A DNA stretch of 64,000 nt from Membranipora membranacea (lineage: Eukaryota > Bryozoa > Gymnolaemata > Cheilostomatida > Membraniporidae), in assembly GCA_914767715.1 (NCBI GenBank), contig OU612072.1:7254001-7318000 (forward strand), given 5' to 3'. Positions within the stretch are counted from its first letter, which is position 1. Every line of letters starts with the position of its first letter. Positions 13,043 through 22,752 of the stretch are shown piece by piece. Made by a program: the position numbers and the translations under genes. The notes beneath the pieces were generated by a model. That model saw nothing but the letters and a program-made list of their open reading frames with translations, had not been told where the DNA came from and ran no database searches.

Positions 13043-13050
13043 AATTTTGT
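13043..13050. repeat. Target site duplication, left copy (AATTTTGT)
   Basis: AATTTTGT directly abuts the left end of the 19.75-kb element and recurs at 32801-32808 next to its right end. The preceding C is also shared, so 9 bp cannot be excluded. Eight-bp duplications are known for Zisupton/KDZ transposons. Confidence 0.85.
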
Positions 13051-13075
13051 CAGTTAGGTGCAGCTTTGGAGATTT
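13051..13075 (+). repeat. Left terminal inverted repeat
   Basis: Begins CAGTTAGGTGCAGCTTTGGA; the complement of the right end begins GAGGCAGGTGCAGCTTTGGA. Three mismatches in 25 bases, all in the first five positions. Confidence 0.85.
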
Positions 13076-13184
13076 TAAGTGTTTCATATTATCTACCAAA
13101 AAGTTTTATAGAATATAGATTATAGATAAAGGCTGGGCCATGGCGTCTATAAATCTATATATTCTTTTGTAGATTATAGATTAT

Positions 13185-13625
13185 AGTTTATAGAACCATC
13201 GTCGGTTTGTAATTTTGAATGATAGAAAACCCAATCATCACCTACAAATCTATAGAACCATCGTCGGTTTGTAGATTATAGAAAACCAAATCATCACCTA
13301 CAAATCTATGGAACTATCGTCGGTTTGTAGATTATAGAAAACCAAATCATCACCTACAAATCTATAGAACCATCGTCGGTTTGTAGTTTGTAGAAAACTC
13401 AATCATCACCTACAAATCTAAAGAGCCATCGTCGGTTTGTAGTTTGTAGAAAACTCAATCATCACCTACAAATCTATAGAACCATCGTCGGTTTGTAGAT
13501 TATAAAAAACCAAATCATCACCTATAAATCTACAGAACTATCGTCGGTTTGTAGATAATAGAAAACCAAATCATCACCTACAAATCTATAGAACCATCGT
13601 CGGTTTGTAGATTCAAGAAAACCCA
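13185..13625 (+). repeat. Left subterminal minisatellite, about 56-bp unit, about 8 copies
   Basis: Each unit contains CCATCGTCGGTTTGTAG followed by ATTATAGAAAACC and CACCTACAAATCTATAGAA with few changes. The submotif CTACAAATCTAT also occurs in every unit of the right-end array. Confidence 0.9.
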
Positions 13626-14208
13626 ATAATCTCATACAAAACTCAAAGCATAGGAGCAATTGCGAGGAGTTGCCCGCTCACTACTTGATTAAAAGAAAAA
13701 CAAGAGAAGACAGCAATCCTCTTTAGGAACCCAGACTATAATTTGTTCACCCAAACAAAGTAGTAAGAACCCAGGCACTTTGTAGGTGGAGCTTAAGATA
13801 GCCCAGGTTTTGGTAAATTTATAGGTTTATAGAAATCAATGGCATTTTATATGATTTTTATAGGAGAGTTGTAGTTATTGTAGAAACAATATTTTCCCTC
13901 AAATATCATGCTGCACATGTGCATCAGATTCTTTCACAACTTGCTGACTACTGGATAGGAACTAATCTCCTCACTGCCTACTTTTACTATCTTCCTGCTT
14001 TGGGCCTTACTTTTCTTCTCTAATATATATGACTACAACTTTTGCTTTTCACAGACTGGTAACTGCTCTCTCTAGTACTCAGCTTAAAGAGGTAAGTAGT
14101 AAGTATGTTGTTGTGTTGAATGTTGTTGGAATCACACCAAACAAGTGACTTTTTTTTACTTTCTTTATTATTATTCAACAACATCATCGTAACGTACTAA
14201 CCATAGGA
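13626..14208. other. Element spacer, no gene seen
   Basis: AT-rich sequence inside the transposon between the left minisatellite and the inverted-repeat cluster. No convincing exon on either strand. Confidence 0.4.
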
Positions 14209-15106
14209 GCACAGCCAGTGTCAGACCATTTGCTGCAGGGGGAAAGAAGTTTTAAGAGAAAAGGAAAGAAACTCATTTTATTCAAGCCCAATGGTCTGAA
14301 ACTGGCTGTGCTGGAGTTGATGAAGCCTAGTGACTAGTGTTGTTTGTAACCACATCAAAACAAACGACACTCACTAGGCTTCCTCCATAGGCATCTGGAG
14401 TTACAAGCATGTCCAGTATCAACCACCTGGACATGCTTGTAACTCCAGATGCCTATGGCTTCCTCAAGTCCTATGATCATAACAAACAACATTTATTATT
14501 ATTATTAGTTAAACAGCAATATTATTGATAGTAGTAGTAGGACCACTGTGACCACAGACAGGGGGGTCTATCAGGAGGTCAATCGGTCTTTTTATTATTC
14601 TCATGCTTGTTTGGTTGTATGGTGGGGTTGGCCACTCAAACCAGACAGCACAGCAGGTCACACACACAACACAAAGGCTGCAACTCATCAAATGTCAGTG
14701 ACCTGCTGTCTGTGCTCAAACACACAGATATAAAGACTGATTAGCCTCCTGTGGTAGGGACTCAGAAGTGAGACTGCTGGCTTGCTGGGATGGGGGTGTT
14801 TTTAATTGAAACACCCCTGACTCTGAGACAGTGAGAGACAGGCCCACCACCTCCTCAAAATCAGACAGTACCTGCTGTCAGTTAGTAATAGCAATTAGTA
14901 ATATCATAAATAGTCTCTAGCTCGCTAGCTACAGCCACCAGCTCACTATCGAGCAAGTGGGGACAACCACCAAGTCCGCTATCAACCACTCCCCAATGGG
15001 GGTTGGTTGCATGGGCACCTAGGGGATTTGTTCTGCTGGCAAATCTCCCAGGTGCCCATTGTTGGTTGATAGTCACATAGTGGACTTGGTGGTTATCCCC
15101 ACTTGC
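14209..15106. repeat. Cluster of distinct long inverted repeats (hairpins)
   Basis: Arms seen: 14209-14230 with 14290-14311 (22 bp, 1 mismatch); 14322-14347 with 14360-14382 (imperfect); 14385-14416 with 14427-14458 (32 bp, perfect, 10-base loop); about 14643-14661 with 14698-14715 (indel); 14953-14989 with 15064-15106 (imperfect), enclosing 15011-15030 with 15040-15059 (20 bp, 2 mismatches). The sequences differ from one hairpin to the next, so this is not one repeat copied. No coding exon is apparent here. Confidence 0.8.
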
Positions 15107-15905
15107 CAGTGCACACCCCTCCCCCTAAGTGGCTGTCGCCACATACCCAAGTGGTGTATGTATATATGTCCCCCATAGGCGATTGAAGAAAGCCACCAGA
15201 TCACTGGGGAGGGGAAGGGGTTGGTTGATAGCGAACTGGTCTCCCCAAGCCCGTGTGTGTGTTCCCATATTGGTCCGTGGCTGCCACCTTAGACTTGATT
15301 TCATCATGACCTTAGTAGCTAGTCAATGTATGCAGACTGAAACGCTGGGGGTAACTGATGATAATAATAATTACATAATATGTAGTCCTATGCTAATCAT
15401 ATTGTCAATAGTAAATGGAAATAGGCCCAATAAATAGGCTAATAATATGTTAATGGTTAGCAAGCAGTATGTAGTTGAGATAGCTTTTTCTAGGATTTGT
15501 TGTATAGTTAGTTGGGACAAGTTGGTCAATGCGGCTGCGCTACATAGCCTACTACTTGATAGTTTCTACTAGGCTAGAACTACTTCCTACTACTGCTGCT
15601 ACTAGCTGTTTCCGTTTTCTGTAGACCAGCATACAGTCTTGTTTTTCAGTAGCAAGGAACAAGGCCAAGACCAATCATATCATGAAACTGTCACTTAAAT
15701 CGTCTCTCCAAATTAAAGTCTCACTCTAAAAGCAGGCTGAGCTTTCCCCCTCTCCACTTTACATGTCGTTTATGCCCCCGAATCGGATTCTCAGGCCTCC
15801 CAAGTGGTTAACTAGGAAACTCCAAAGGATTATTTCTCACTCTCTTATTAAGATATTCAATGTAACATTAGCAAAAGTAGATCGTAGCTTGGGCTCGGAA
15901 CTACG

Positions 15906-16040
15906 CAGTTAGGTGCAGCTTTGGAGATTTTAAGAGTTTCATATTATCTACCAAAAAGTTTTATAGAATATAGATTATAGATAAAGGCTGGGCCATGGCG
16001 TCTATAAATCTATATATTCTTTTGTAGATTATAGTTTATA
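15906..16040 (+). repeat. Internal second copy of the element's left terminus
   Basis: Starting CAGTTAGGTGCAGCTTTGGA, this matches 13051-13180 almost base for base for about 130 bp, then departs. No AATTTTGT precedes it, so it is not the active boundary. It encloses, with the outer copy, a 2.85-kb block holding the minisatellite and the hairpins. Confidence 0.85.
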
Positions 16041-16290
16041 ACGCAGGAGAGAACAATGTTTCCAATCTCCCTGTATTGTCTAAATGTCATTTTACTCTTG
16101 TTATGGTCAATTTTTTGCCAGTTGGATTGCATACATCCTCAGTTCAAATACTTGATTATTTTTGCAGGTGTTACTCTGACTGTGTCCAGGTAACTTTGTT
16201 ATGGTGACAACAGACGTACTATAAACATGTTTCTCCTTATTTAATCTTATATACCTTTACCTTTCTAGTTAATCACATCTTCATTACGCG

Positions 16291-19200
16291 ATGCGCCTCG
16301 GAATCCCAGTCGCTTTGCTGCGGGTGATATGTTTTGCTCTGGAGTTATATACAAACGTAACACCGAATCGCCTGAACAAAATCCGCACATATGTCGGTGC
16401 GAGATTAGACGAGGACTCATCAATCTCAAATACATATATATGTGAGGTAGGTGTTAGTGGCAAAGAAATGGGTTCCGGGGACACAAACATCTTACGAGTT
16501 GTTGGCTTATTACTGTGGTGATTGAAATATTCAAGTTGTGTTACACGTGTTATCTGATTTATGATAGGAAACAATGAATGTGTACAGGCAAGCAGGCAAA
16601 AACCCACCAAGTTAATATACAAAAATGCTGAAGGTAATTTAAGCTGGCCTAAAATCCTAAACCGATAGCCTTTAAAATCATGCTGCTGGTGGGGGCGTGT
16701 CCCCAACCCTAAACGCATGTTGGGAACTTGTCATATATGTATGTCTAGTTTAGTTGGTAGTGCTGTGTAACAAGAATGATATGAGGTGGTTGTTAGTGCT
16801 TGCTGCTTTGTTGGAAGTGCTAAATATTTATGCTATAATTCAATCCCAAACTTTTGTCCTGTTCGTATCATCATTTTATTTGGATGCCCCAACCAAGCCA
16901 GAGAAGTTGATGCTTATTTCATTGGTTTTACTGTCTCTGAGGGTAGCTTAAAAAATTGGTCAATGATTTTCTTATCTGTCTCCATATTAAGGGCGACTTC
17001 TCTTGAGCTTGTAACATTTTTTGTCAATTTAAAAAAACTAGGTGTACACTTTGTAGGTTGGGACCGGTGGCAGGCGTGTCACAACCTTTGTTCTGGCTAA
17101 CAACGCACATATCAAACATGTAGCTGAAAATGTCTTGGACACAAGTGTGTATACTGCTTCGCTGCCGTTGGATATTCTGCTAATGCCAAAAGGACAAGAA
17201 TGCTGTGGACAGGTGAGACCCCTAAGATGTGCATGAATAACCGCAGGTTTTAGAAGCAAAATCTACCATTGGGGCACTAAATTATAAGTACAGTGGAGCT
17301 CACTTAACTAGAACCTCAAGGGACCAGATGTAAATGTTATGAGTTATGACTTGTTCTAGTTATAAACCCGATGATTTGTATTGTGAATCGGTTTAAAAAT
17401 GATCTGATTCTATTCTAGACTTCTCATAATATATGAACGCTTTCGCTTGGTCTAGTCCAGGGGCTCCAGGGATGTCCAACCTTTTCGCGTGAAGGGCCAA
17501 GTCGCAATATCATTAAATCCTTGTGGGCCGATTACTGCGTGACAACAGCAGTGAGATAAAAATATAACAGTCAATAACTGGAAATCAGAATTCGGTTATG
17601 CAATATCAGAGCCGCTATTTTTTTTGAGTCTGTGGTTGAAAAGTAAAAATCTTGGGTTGCATAGATAATTAAACGAAACAGATCACAAAATAATGTATTT
17701 CTCAAGCTTATGAAATTTTAGGACATAAGTGGGAAAATTACACTAAGTGCCCGAGGGCCACATAAAATAGGGCAGAGGGCATGCAGTGAAATCATGCAGT
17801 GCAGAGTATTGAAATTTGGGTTTTAAAGATGCTTGATGAGAAGAGTTTGTTTGTTTGCAATTAAAATAAATTGCAATGGAAATTTAGGTCTATAAAAATG
17901 TTTGTTTATAGTAGGGTTTGTTCCATACCACAGATCTTATATTTATCAACATAGGGACAGTAAACATGCCTGGAAAATCATAATAAAATTTAACTAATTA
18001 GTCATAGTAGGGTTTCTTTCACACCACAGATCTTAGATTTATCAGCATAGGGACAGTAAACATGCCTGGAAAATCATAATAAAATTTAACTAATTAGTCA
18101 TAGTAGGGTTTCTTTCACACCACAGATCTTAGATTTATCAGCATAGGGACAGTAAACAAGCCTGGATAATCTTGATGAAATTTACCTAATTATTGATAGA
18201 ACATTACAAGTGGAACTAAATATTGGCTAATTTTTCATTTCCTTTTTTTAATCATTATTATTGCATTTCAATCCATCAAAATAAAATTCTCTACCAATGA
18301 AGTGAAAGGGTAAGCCAAATATATTAATTGCTCTAAGTAACCTTCCCTCCATCGTCAAACTCATCTGAAGATTACCAAAACCCCCTTACTCCTCTCTTCT
18401 GCCAAGGGTTTCAAAATCATGGTGTCACCAATGAGTGAGGCAGATTTTTATTCTATTCGTGCCTATTTTGAGACACAGCAATGTAAGTCTGAAATGCTGA
18501 TAGTGAGGAAAGGAACAATATTTTGGGTAATCATGTTGTATGTTTGCTACATAGTCGCCCTTATCCAACCACAAATGAGATGACCCTCAAATCAAAAAGT
18601 CACCTTGATGTGGTGAAAAAGTATAAAGAATTCCCTCCCCAAATAAATAAACAAAACATTAACTCCATAATTTGCTCCTCCAGCTTGTAGCCGCAAATGT
18701 GTTGCTTTGATCAAGAAATAAATTTGGTGTGGCCTTATAGTATTTTATTTCTCAATTATTCAGATATTGCGATTCGACAAAGACAGATGGAGTGAAGTTT
18801 CGCTATACATGATTGACGGGGTGGTGCCAGCCAAGGCATACCATTTCACGTGCTCCAAATGTGCAACACAATATTGGCACTCATACAAGGAAAAAACATC
18901 AACGAACAACCCGAATGCACGGACATACTACTACAATCCTGCTCTACCAGAATACATACTAACATCTCGTACTACCGCCTTTCAGACTAGATACATTAAA
19001 GAAGTGGCTGTTGATATGGAACTGGGGCGTAGTTTTGAGGATGTCACTGAGAGATATAACAGACTGTATGGTACATCACAAATTCGCGGTGAGCTACATA
19101 AAACCCGAATTGAAGACGCCTACCTTATGTTTAAATTACTAGCATTCTTTAAGGGGAATGTAACTGTGAATGTAGACACCATATCAAATAGGATCGATAT

Positions 19201-20125
19201 CGACGATGTCTGTGACGAAGCCGTGCAGATTGTTTTCACTTCAGAGAACAGCTGGAAAGGTCATCGATGTGATGTAGCTGGATGTGCTGAGGGGTTTGTA
19301 GTTTGTGATGGTAACGAGAAGTTGTCACGGCGTATCTGCGCAGCACCTCGGGAGACCTTTAAACTAGCCGGAAACATGCCAAGAATAGTTTCAAAATGTG
19401 GAAACAGCCCAATCTTAGGTGGTCAACATCAGAAAGCCTCTAAGTTTTGCAAACAGCATGTTGGGTGTATAAGTGAAGAGCCGGCTCCAAAGAAGCATCT
19501 TATGACTCTTAGAATTCCTGACCAAATCGTCTCTTCGCGTATCGTAGACATTAGCTCAACTCTCCCTCCTAATTCGGACACCTCAATGCATAAAGCGTGT
19601 AAAAGCGCCAACAATGTCAAGCGGTTTCATGAAAAAACTGCGGGCGTAATGGCTGTTGTGAGGCCATGTGGCATCATCTTGGACTGCAGAGAGCTATACA
19701 CTTGCGAAAGTTCCAGCCAACTTTTCGTCCAGCTGCTGAAGCTGGTGGACGAGCCTGGCATGAATATTAAATTCATTGGATACGACAGAGCGTGTGAGTT
19801 CAAGCCATTCCTCAAAAACCTAACAGGCAACGTCGGAGCTGAGAAGTTATTGGAAGTTGAGTACTTGGTAGACAATTTTCATATTGCTGGCCATCGTAGA
19901 GCAGAATGTGATCCAAATGACCCAAAGTGCGAGTTTCACCACAGTCTTCCAAAGTTCGCACCGATTGCCAATGCTAACACCGAGTGCGCTGAACAGACAT
20001 TTTCATGGATTAAGCGATACAAGACGATAGTGAAATACATGACAGCCTCCAGATTCCGCTTCTTCCTGCATCTAGTCATTTCTGCTCACAACCAGGCTAT
20101 AGAGAGGAGATCAAAAAAACATTGA
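16291..20125 (+). CDS. KDZ-superfamily transposase (CxC5/CxC6-like type), three exons
   Basis: Exons 16291-16446, 17057-17212 and 18764-20125, all phase 0 with GT-AG borders, give 557 residues. The last exon holds the recognisable protein: a zinc-knuckle-like HFTCSKCATQYWHSY (about 111-125), RTYYYNPALPEYI, a second Cys cluster HRCDVAGC...VVCDG (about 271-287), then the RNase H-like core. Core motifs: VVRPCGIILDCRELY (D411), FIGYDRACEF (D445), VDNFHIAGH (H477), NTECAEQTFSWIKRYK (E511) and a C-terminal HLVISAHNQA. These match the KDZ pattern (YDxxC, FHxxGH, NTEvxEQxFSW) shared by animal and fungal members. The protein should cut and join the element's ends. Exons 1 and 2 rest on splice signals and frame only; extra upstream exons are possible, since many relatives are longer. 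Intron 2 contains a 96-bp tandem repeat and a hAT-like fragment. Confidence 0.85.
17458..17800. mobile_element. Possible hAT-like MITE fragment in transposase intron 2
   Basis: The stretch beginning CAGGGGCTCCAGGG and continuing CCAACCTTTTCGCG..AAGGGCC resembles hAT-type termini (CAGgGGTTCcCAAaCTTT...GGGCC), and GAGGGCCACATAAAAT near the right could be the inverted part. Ends and target duplication were not resolved. Confidence 0.4.
17909..18195 (+). repeat. 96-bp tandem repeat, three copies
   Basis: Copies start TAGTAGGGTTT at 17909, 18005 and 18101; the second and third are nearly identical and the first slightly diverged. Lies in the second intron of the transposase gene. Confidence 0.9.
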
Positions 20126-20848
20126 CTTGATATGTCATGTCTACAATCATACCTGCATTACAAAACATGACTACCAACACTGGGTAGGTTAGTACCAACA
20201 GTAGTTGTTAAAATCGACAGTAGTTGTTAAAATCGTATCAAGAATCGCCCACCTAGTTGGTCAATTAACTCAAAAACTGTGTGAATGCTGTCCCATGTGT
20301 TATGTTTTCTATGTTGTTTCTGTGGGAGTGGTTTTTTGGTTAGGCTTGTCATTTAGCTTTGTAACCTTTGTGTCATGTCTTCAGATATTATCACAGAATT
20401 CTATAATAGAGCTTCGTGTGGCATTATAATAATTACTATTTTGTATGTGTATTGACTGGCTTTTACAGCTGATAAAGGCCTGTTTTCGCTGCCAACTTTG
20501 TGGCTAATAAGGATGGTCTAAGATTTCAGTATATTAAAGTGATACCATATCGCTAATGTGAAATATGCTAAAATAATATATCAACCAATTATTAAATTTC
20601 ATACATTAATTCTTTTTGGAGGGTAAGCGAAGAACAGAAGCCCATGACAGTGACGGAGACAGAAAGGACTATCAGAATAAGATAAGTTGATTTCCGATTA
20701 CTTGTAGTACTAAATGTAAACCTTTACCCGTTAGATGTTCGTGGTATATCAAAGTCGTATAAGCTAATTAGTGGTGAATTGTGTGTGTTAGGAAACCTAG
20801 TATTGACAAAGATTATAAATACTAAATTGATAAATCATAAATAAGTCA
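20126..20848. other. Spacer after the transposase gene
   Basis: AT-rich; contains a short direct repeat of TAGTTGTTAAAATCG at about 20205-20235. No exon or clear polyadenylation signal recognised. Confidence 0.4.
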
Positions 20849-21520
20849 TTGGTATTGAGAGGCAGCAGAATAGTCATACCCTCTCAACTCAGACCACATG
20901 TTTTAAATTTGGCTCATACAGGACATCTAGGGATTGTTGGTACTAAGAGGAATTTGAGGACTAAGGTTTGGTGGCCAAACATTGATAGCGATGTGGACAA
21001 ACACATCACAGCATGTCATGAGTGTCAATTAGTAGGTAAACCAAGTTCTCCGGAACCCATGTTGAGTTCTGACCCCCAAAAGATTGGGGAAGTGAACTCC
21101 ACAAGTATTTATTTTCTTATAGAAATACACCCCATCCTGCGACTGGTAAGAGTCCAGCAGAATTATTATTTGGTCGTAAGCTGCGTACCAAATTACCCAT
21201 GTATGATAATGAAATTAAGTTGTCCTCAGATGGACGAGAATAACAGCTCTCATCTGAGACCCTACAAGAGACCCCATGAAATCATACACTCTTCTATTGT
21301 AGATGCCGGTATCGTAGGCACCGCAGAGGAAGAAAAGAGGGAAAATAGTGTCAGAAGATCGCCACGCCATAAGAACACTCCAGACAGATACACTAACTAT
21401 CTAAGCAGTCTCAAGGATTACTACGACTTCTGCTACACGTATTATCAAGGAGCTCAGCCTAATACGTCATGTCAAAAGTGCCTGATGCACTGCAGCACAA
21501 CAGAGTCGAAAGGAGAGTGA
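20849..21520 (+). pseudogene. Ty3/Gypsy integrase remnant with internal deletion
   Basis: The frame opens with the integrase zinc-binding domain: HTGHLG, KVWWPNIDSDVDKH and CHECQ give the HH-CC set. The catalytic DDE core that should follow is gone: about 80 residues in, the sequence jumps (near 21100) to RNTPHPATGKSPAELLFGRK in another frame, the segment normally just after the core, then returns to the C-terminal tail. This is a deletion derivative unable to integrate. It is nested inside the KDZ element, so it was inserted there or carried in from elsewhere. Confidence 0.85.
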
Positions 21521-21822
21521 ACTCCTGCGGTTTCAGGCCAAGGCAAATCCTACCCCCACTGACAACGCGAATATCAGTGGTGCTTGTTCTCTATTTTCCC
21601 ATAAATTATGGTTTTTTTGAGGCAAGGATGGCACGGTAGCTCTTGGCCGCAATTGACTCTGAACATCTCTACACTATAAAGAGATTCCATTGACATATCA
21701 TTTACATACTAAAATATATTATTGCTGACAAATTTTATAAATAAGACATTTATGTTGCTGTAATATTTTATGCTCGCTTTTTGTATGATAAGTTTTCAGA
21801 TAATTACTCATTCAAGTTTAAT

Positions 21823-22015
21823 GAGGAAGAGAGGGATGTTGTGTCCTCATATGCAGTGACCACTAATTAAGTCACTTGCTCATTTACCATGCTGCCGATA
21901 GTATAAATAAGGCATGCCATCACAATTATAATCAGTTGATGTACAGTTGATATACAGTCATTTATAAGTCATTGACACAATGGTCACATAATAAATGTAC
22001 ACACTCCAACAACAA
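21823..22015 (+). mobile_element. Polypurine tract and 3' LTR of the Gypsy remnant
   Basis: A purine run (GAGGAAGAGAGGGA, 21823-21836) is followed by TGTTGTGTCC, a typical LTR start. Within it are TATAAATA at 21902-21909 and AATAAA at 21990-21995, spaced like an LTR promoter and polyadenylation signal. The right end is uncertain and no 5' LTR was found in the window. Confidence 0.65.
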
Positions 22016-22629
22016 ATCAAACAGCTTGATTTATATACAACCAACAAAATACAAAATAAACAGGGCATTGCTGGATGTTTTTCCCCATGAATCATTGATA
22101 CAACAAGGCTTAATGTAATGAAATTTATATGGAGTGGATTGGGATTTTGGATATTGCAGTCTATGTGTACTTTTGATATAAGATTTAAGTTCTTGGTACT
22201 TGCTGCATATTGTGTTTCTATTTCCGATTATATCTGAAATGTTGTGACCACAAGTAGGATTTGGGAAGTCGAAATGCCTAGAAGTCTTCAATTTTTGTTC
22301 TTATCTGATTCAAGTTTTTCATATGTGACTGATTTCGGCCCATCAGTAAAACGTCGACATTATACAGGCAGTACAAATTTCTCTACAAGTGTAGTAGCCT
22401 ATAGGAGATCGTGCTTTGGGTGCTACACTGTCAGACTGTGTAGCACCCGTAGCAATTCTGTAAGTGAACCATCTAGCCTACTTACAGCGAGGCAATCAAT
22501 GATTTGTGGGTGGGACTGAGATTCTGGCATCAGGCTTGCTCGACGAATCAGATTGCAAGAGCCCATAATTACCTCAGCTCAGTGTTTGGTTACATGACCA
22601 GAATATTATTTGCAGAATAAATACTGCTC
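22016..22629. other. Spacer between the LTR and the DUF3987-like gene
   Basis: No exon seen. A perfect 11-bp inverted repeat with a 9-base loop (GGGTGCTACAC at 22418 and GTGTAGCACCC at 22438) stands about 330 bp before the start codon and could be a protein-binding site. Confidence 0.4.
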
Positions 22630-22638
22630 TATAAAAAG
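22630..22638 (+). promoter_or_regulatory. Putative TATA box of the DUF3987-like gene
   Basis: TATAAAAAG lies 115-123 bp upstream of the proposed ATG at 22753, suitable for a transcript start near 22660 and a short leader. Confidence 0.45.
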
Positions 22639-22752
22639 GTGTGAGGAAAGTTTTTGCTGTTAATTATCATTGATCTGCTCTGTGTCTTATATTGGAATCC
22701 ACATCACTGTCTGTACTATACACCCATCTGTGCTGAATACCATAGCATTATT

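Noticed and set aside
16284-16718. 144-codon minus-strand open frame
   Set aside because: It is the complement of KDZ exon 1 and its intron; no domain, and the plus strand has exon borders and a continuing frame.
18438-18485. Possible extra KDZ exon reading MVSPMSEADFYSIRAYF
   Set aside because: A GT follows, but splicing it to 18764 gives a stop within about ten codons, so it does not fit the phase of the transposase.
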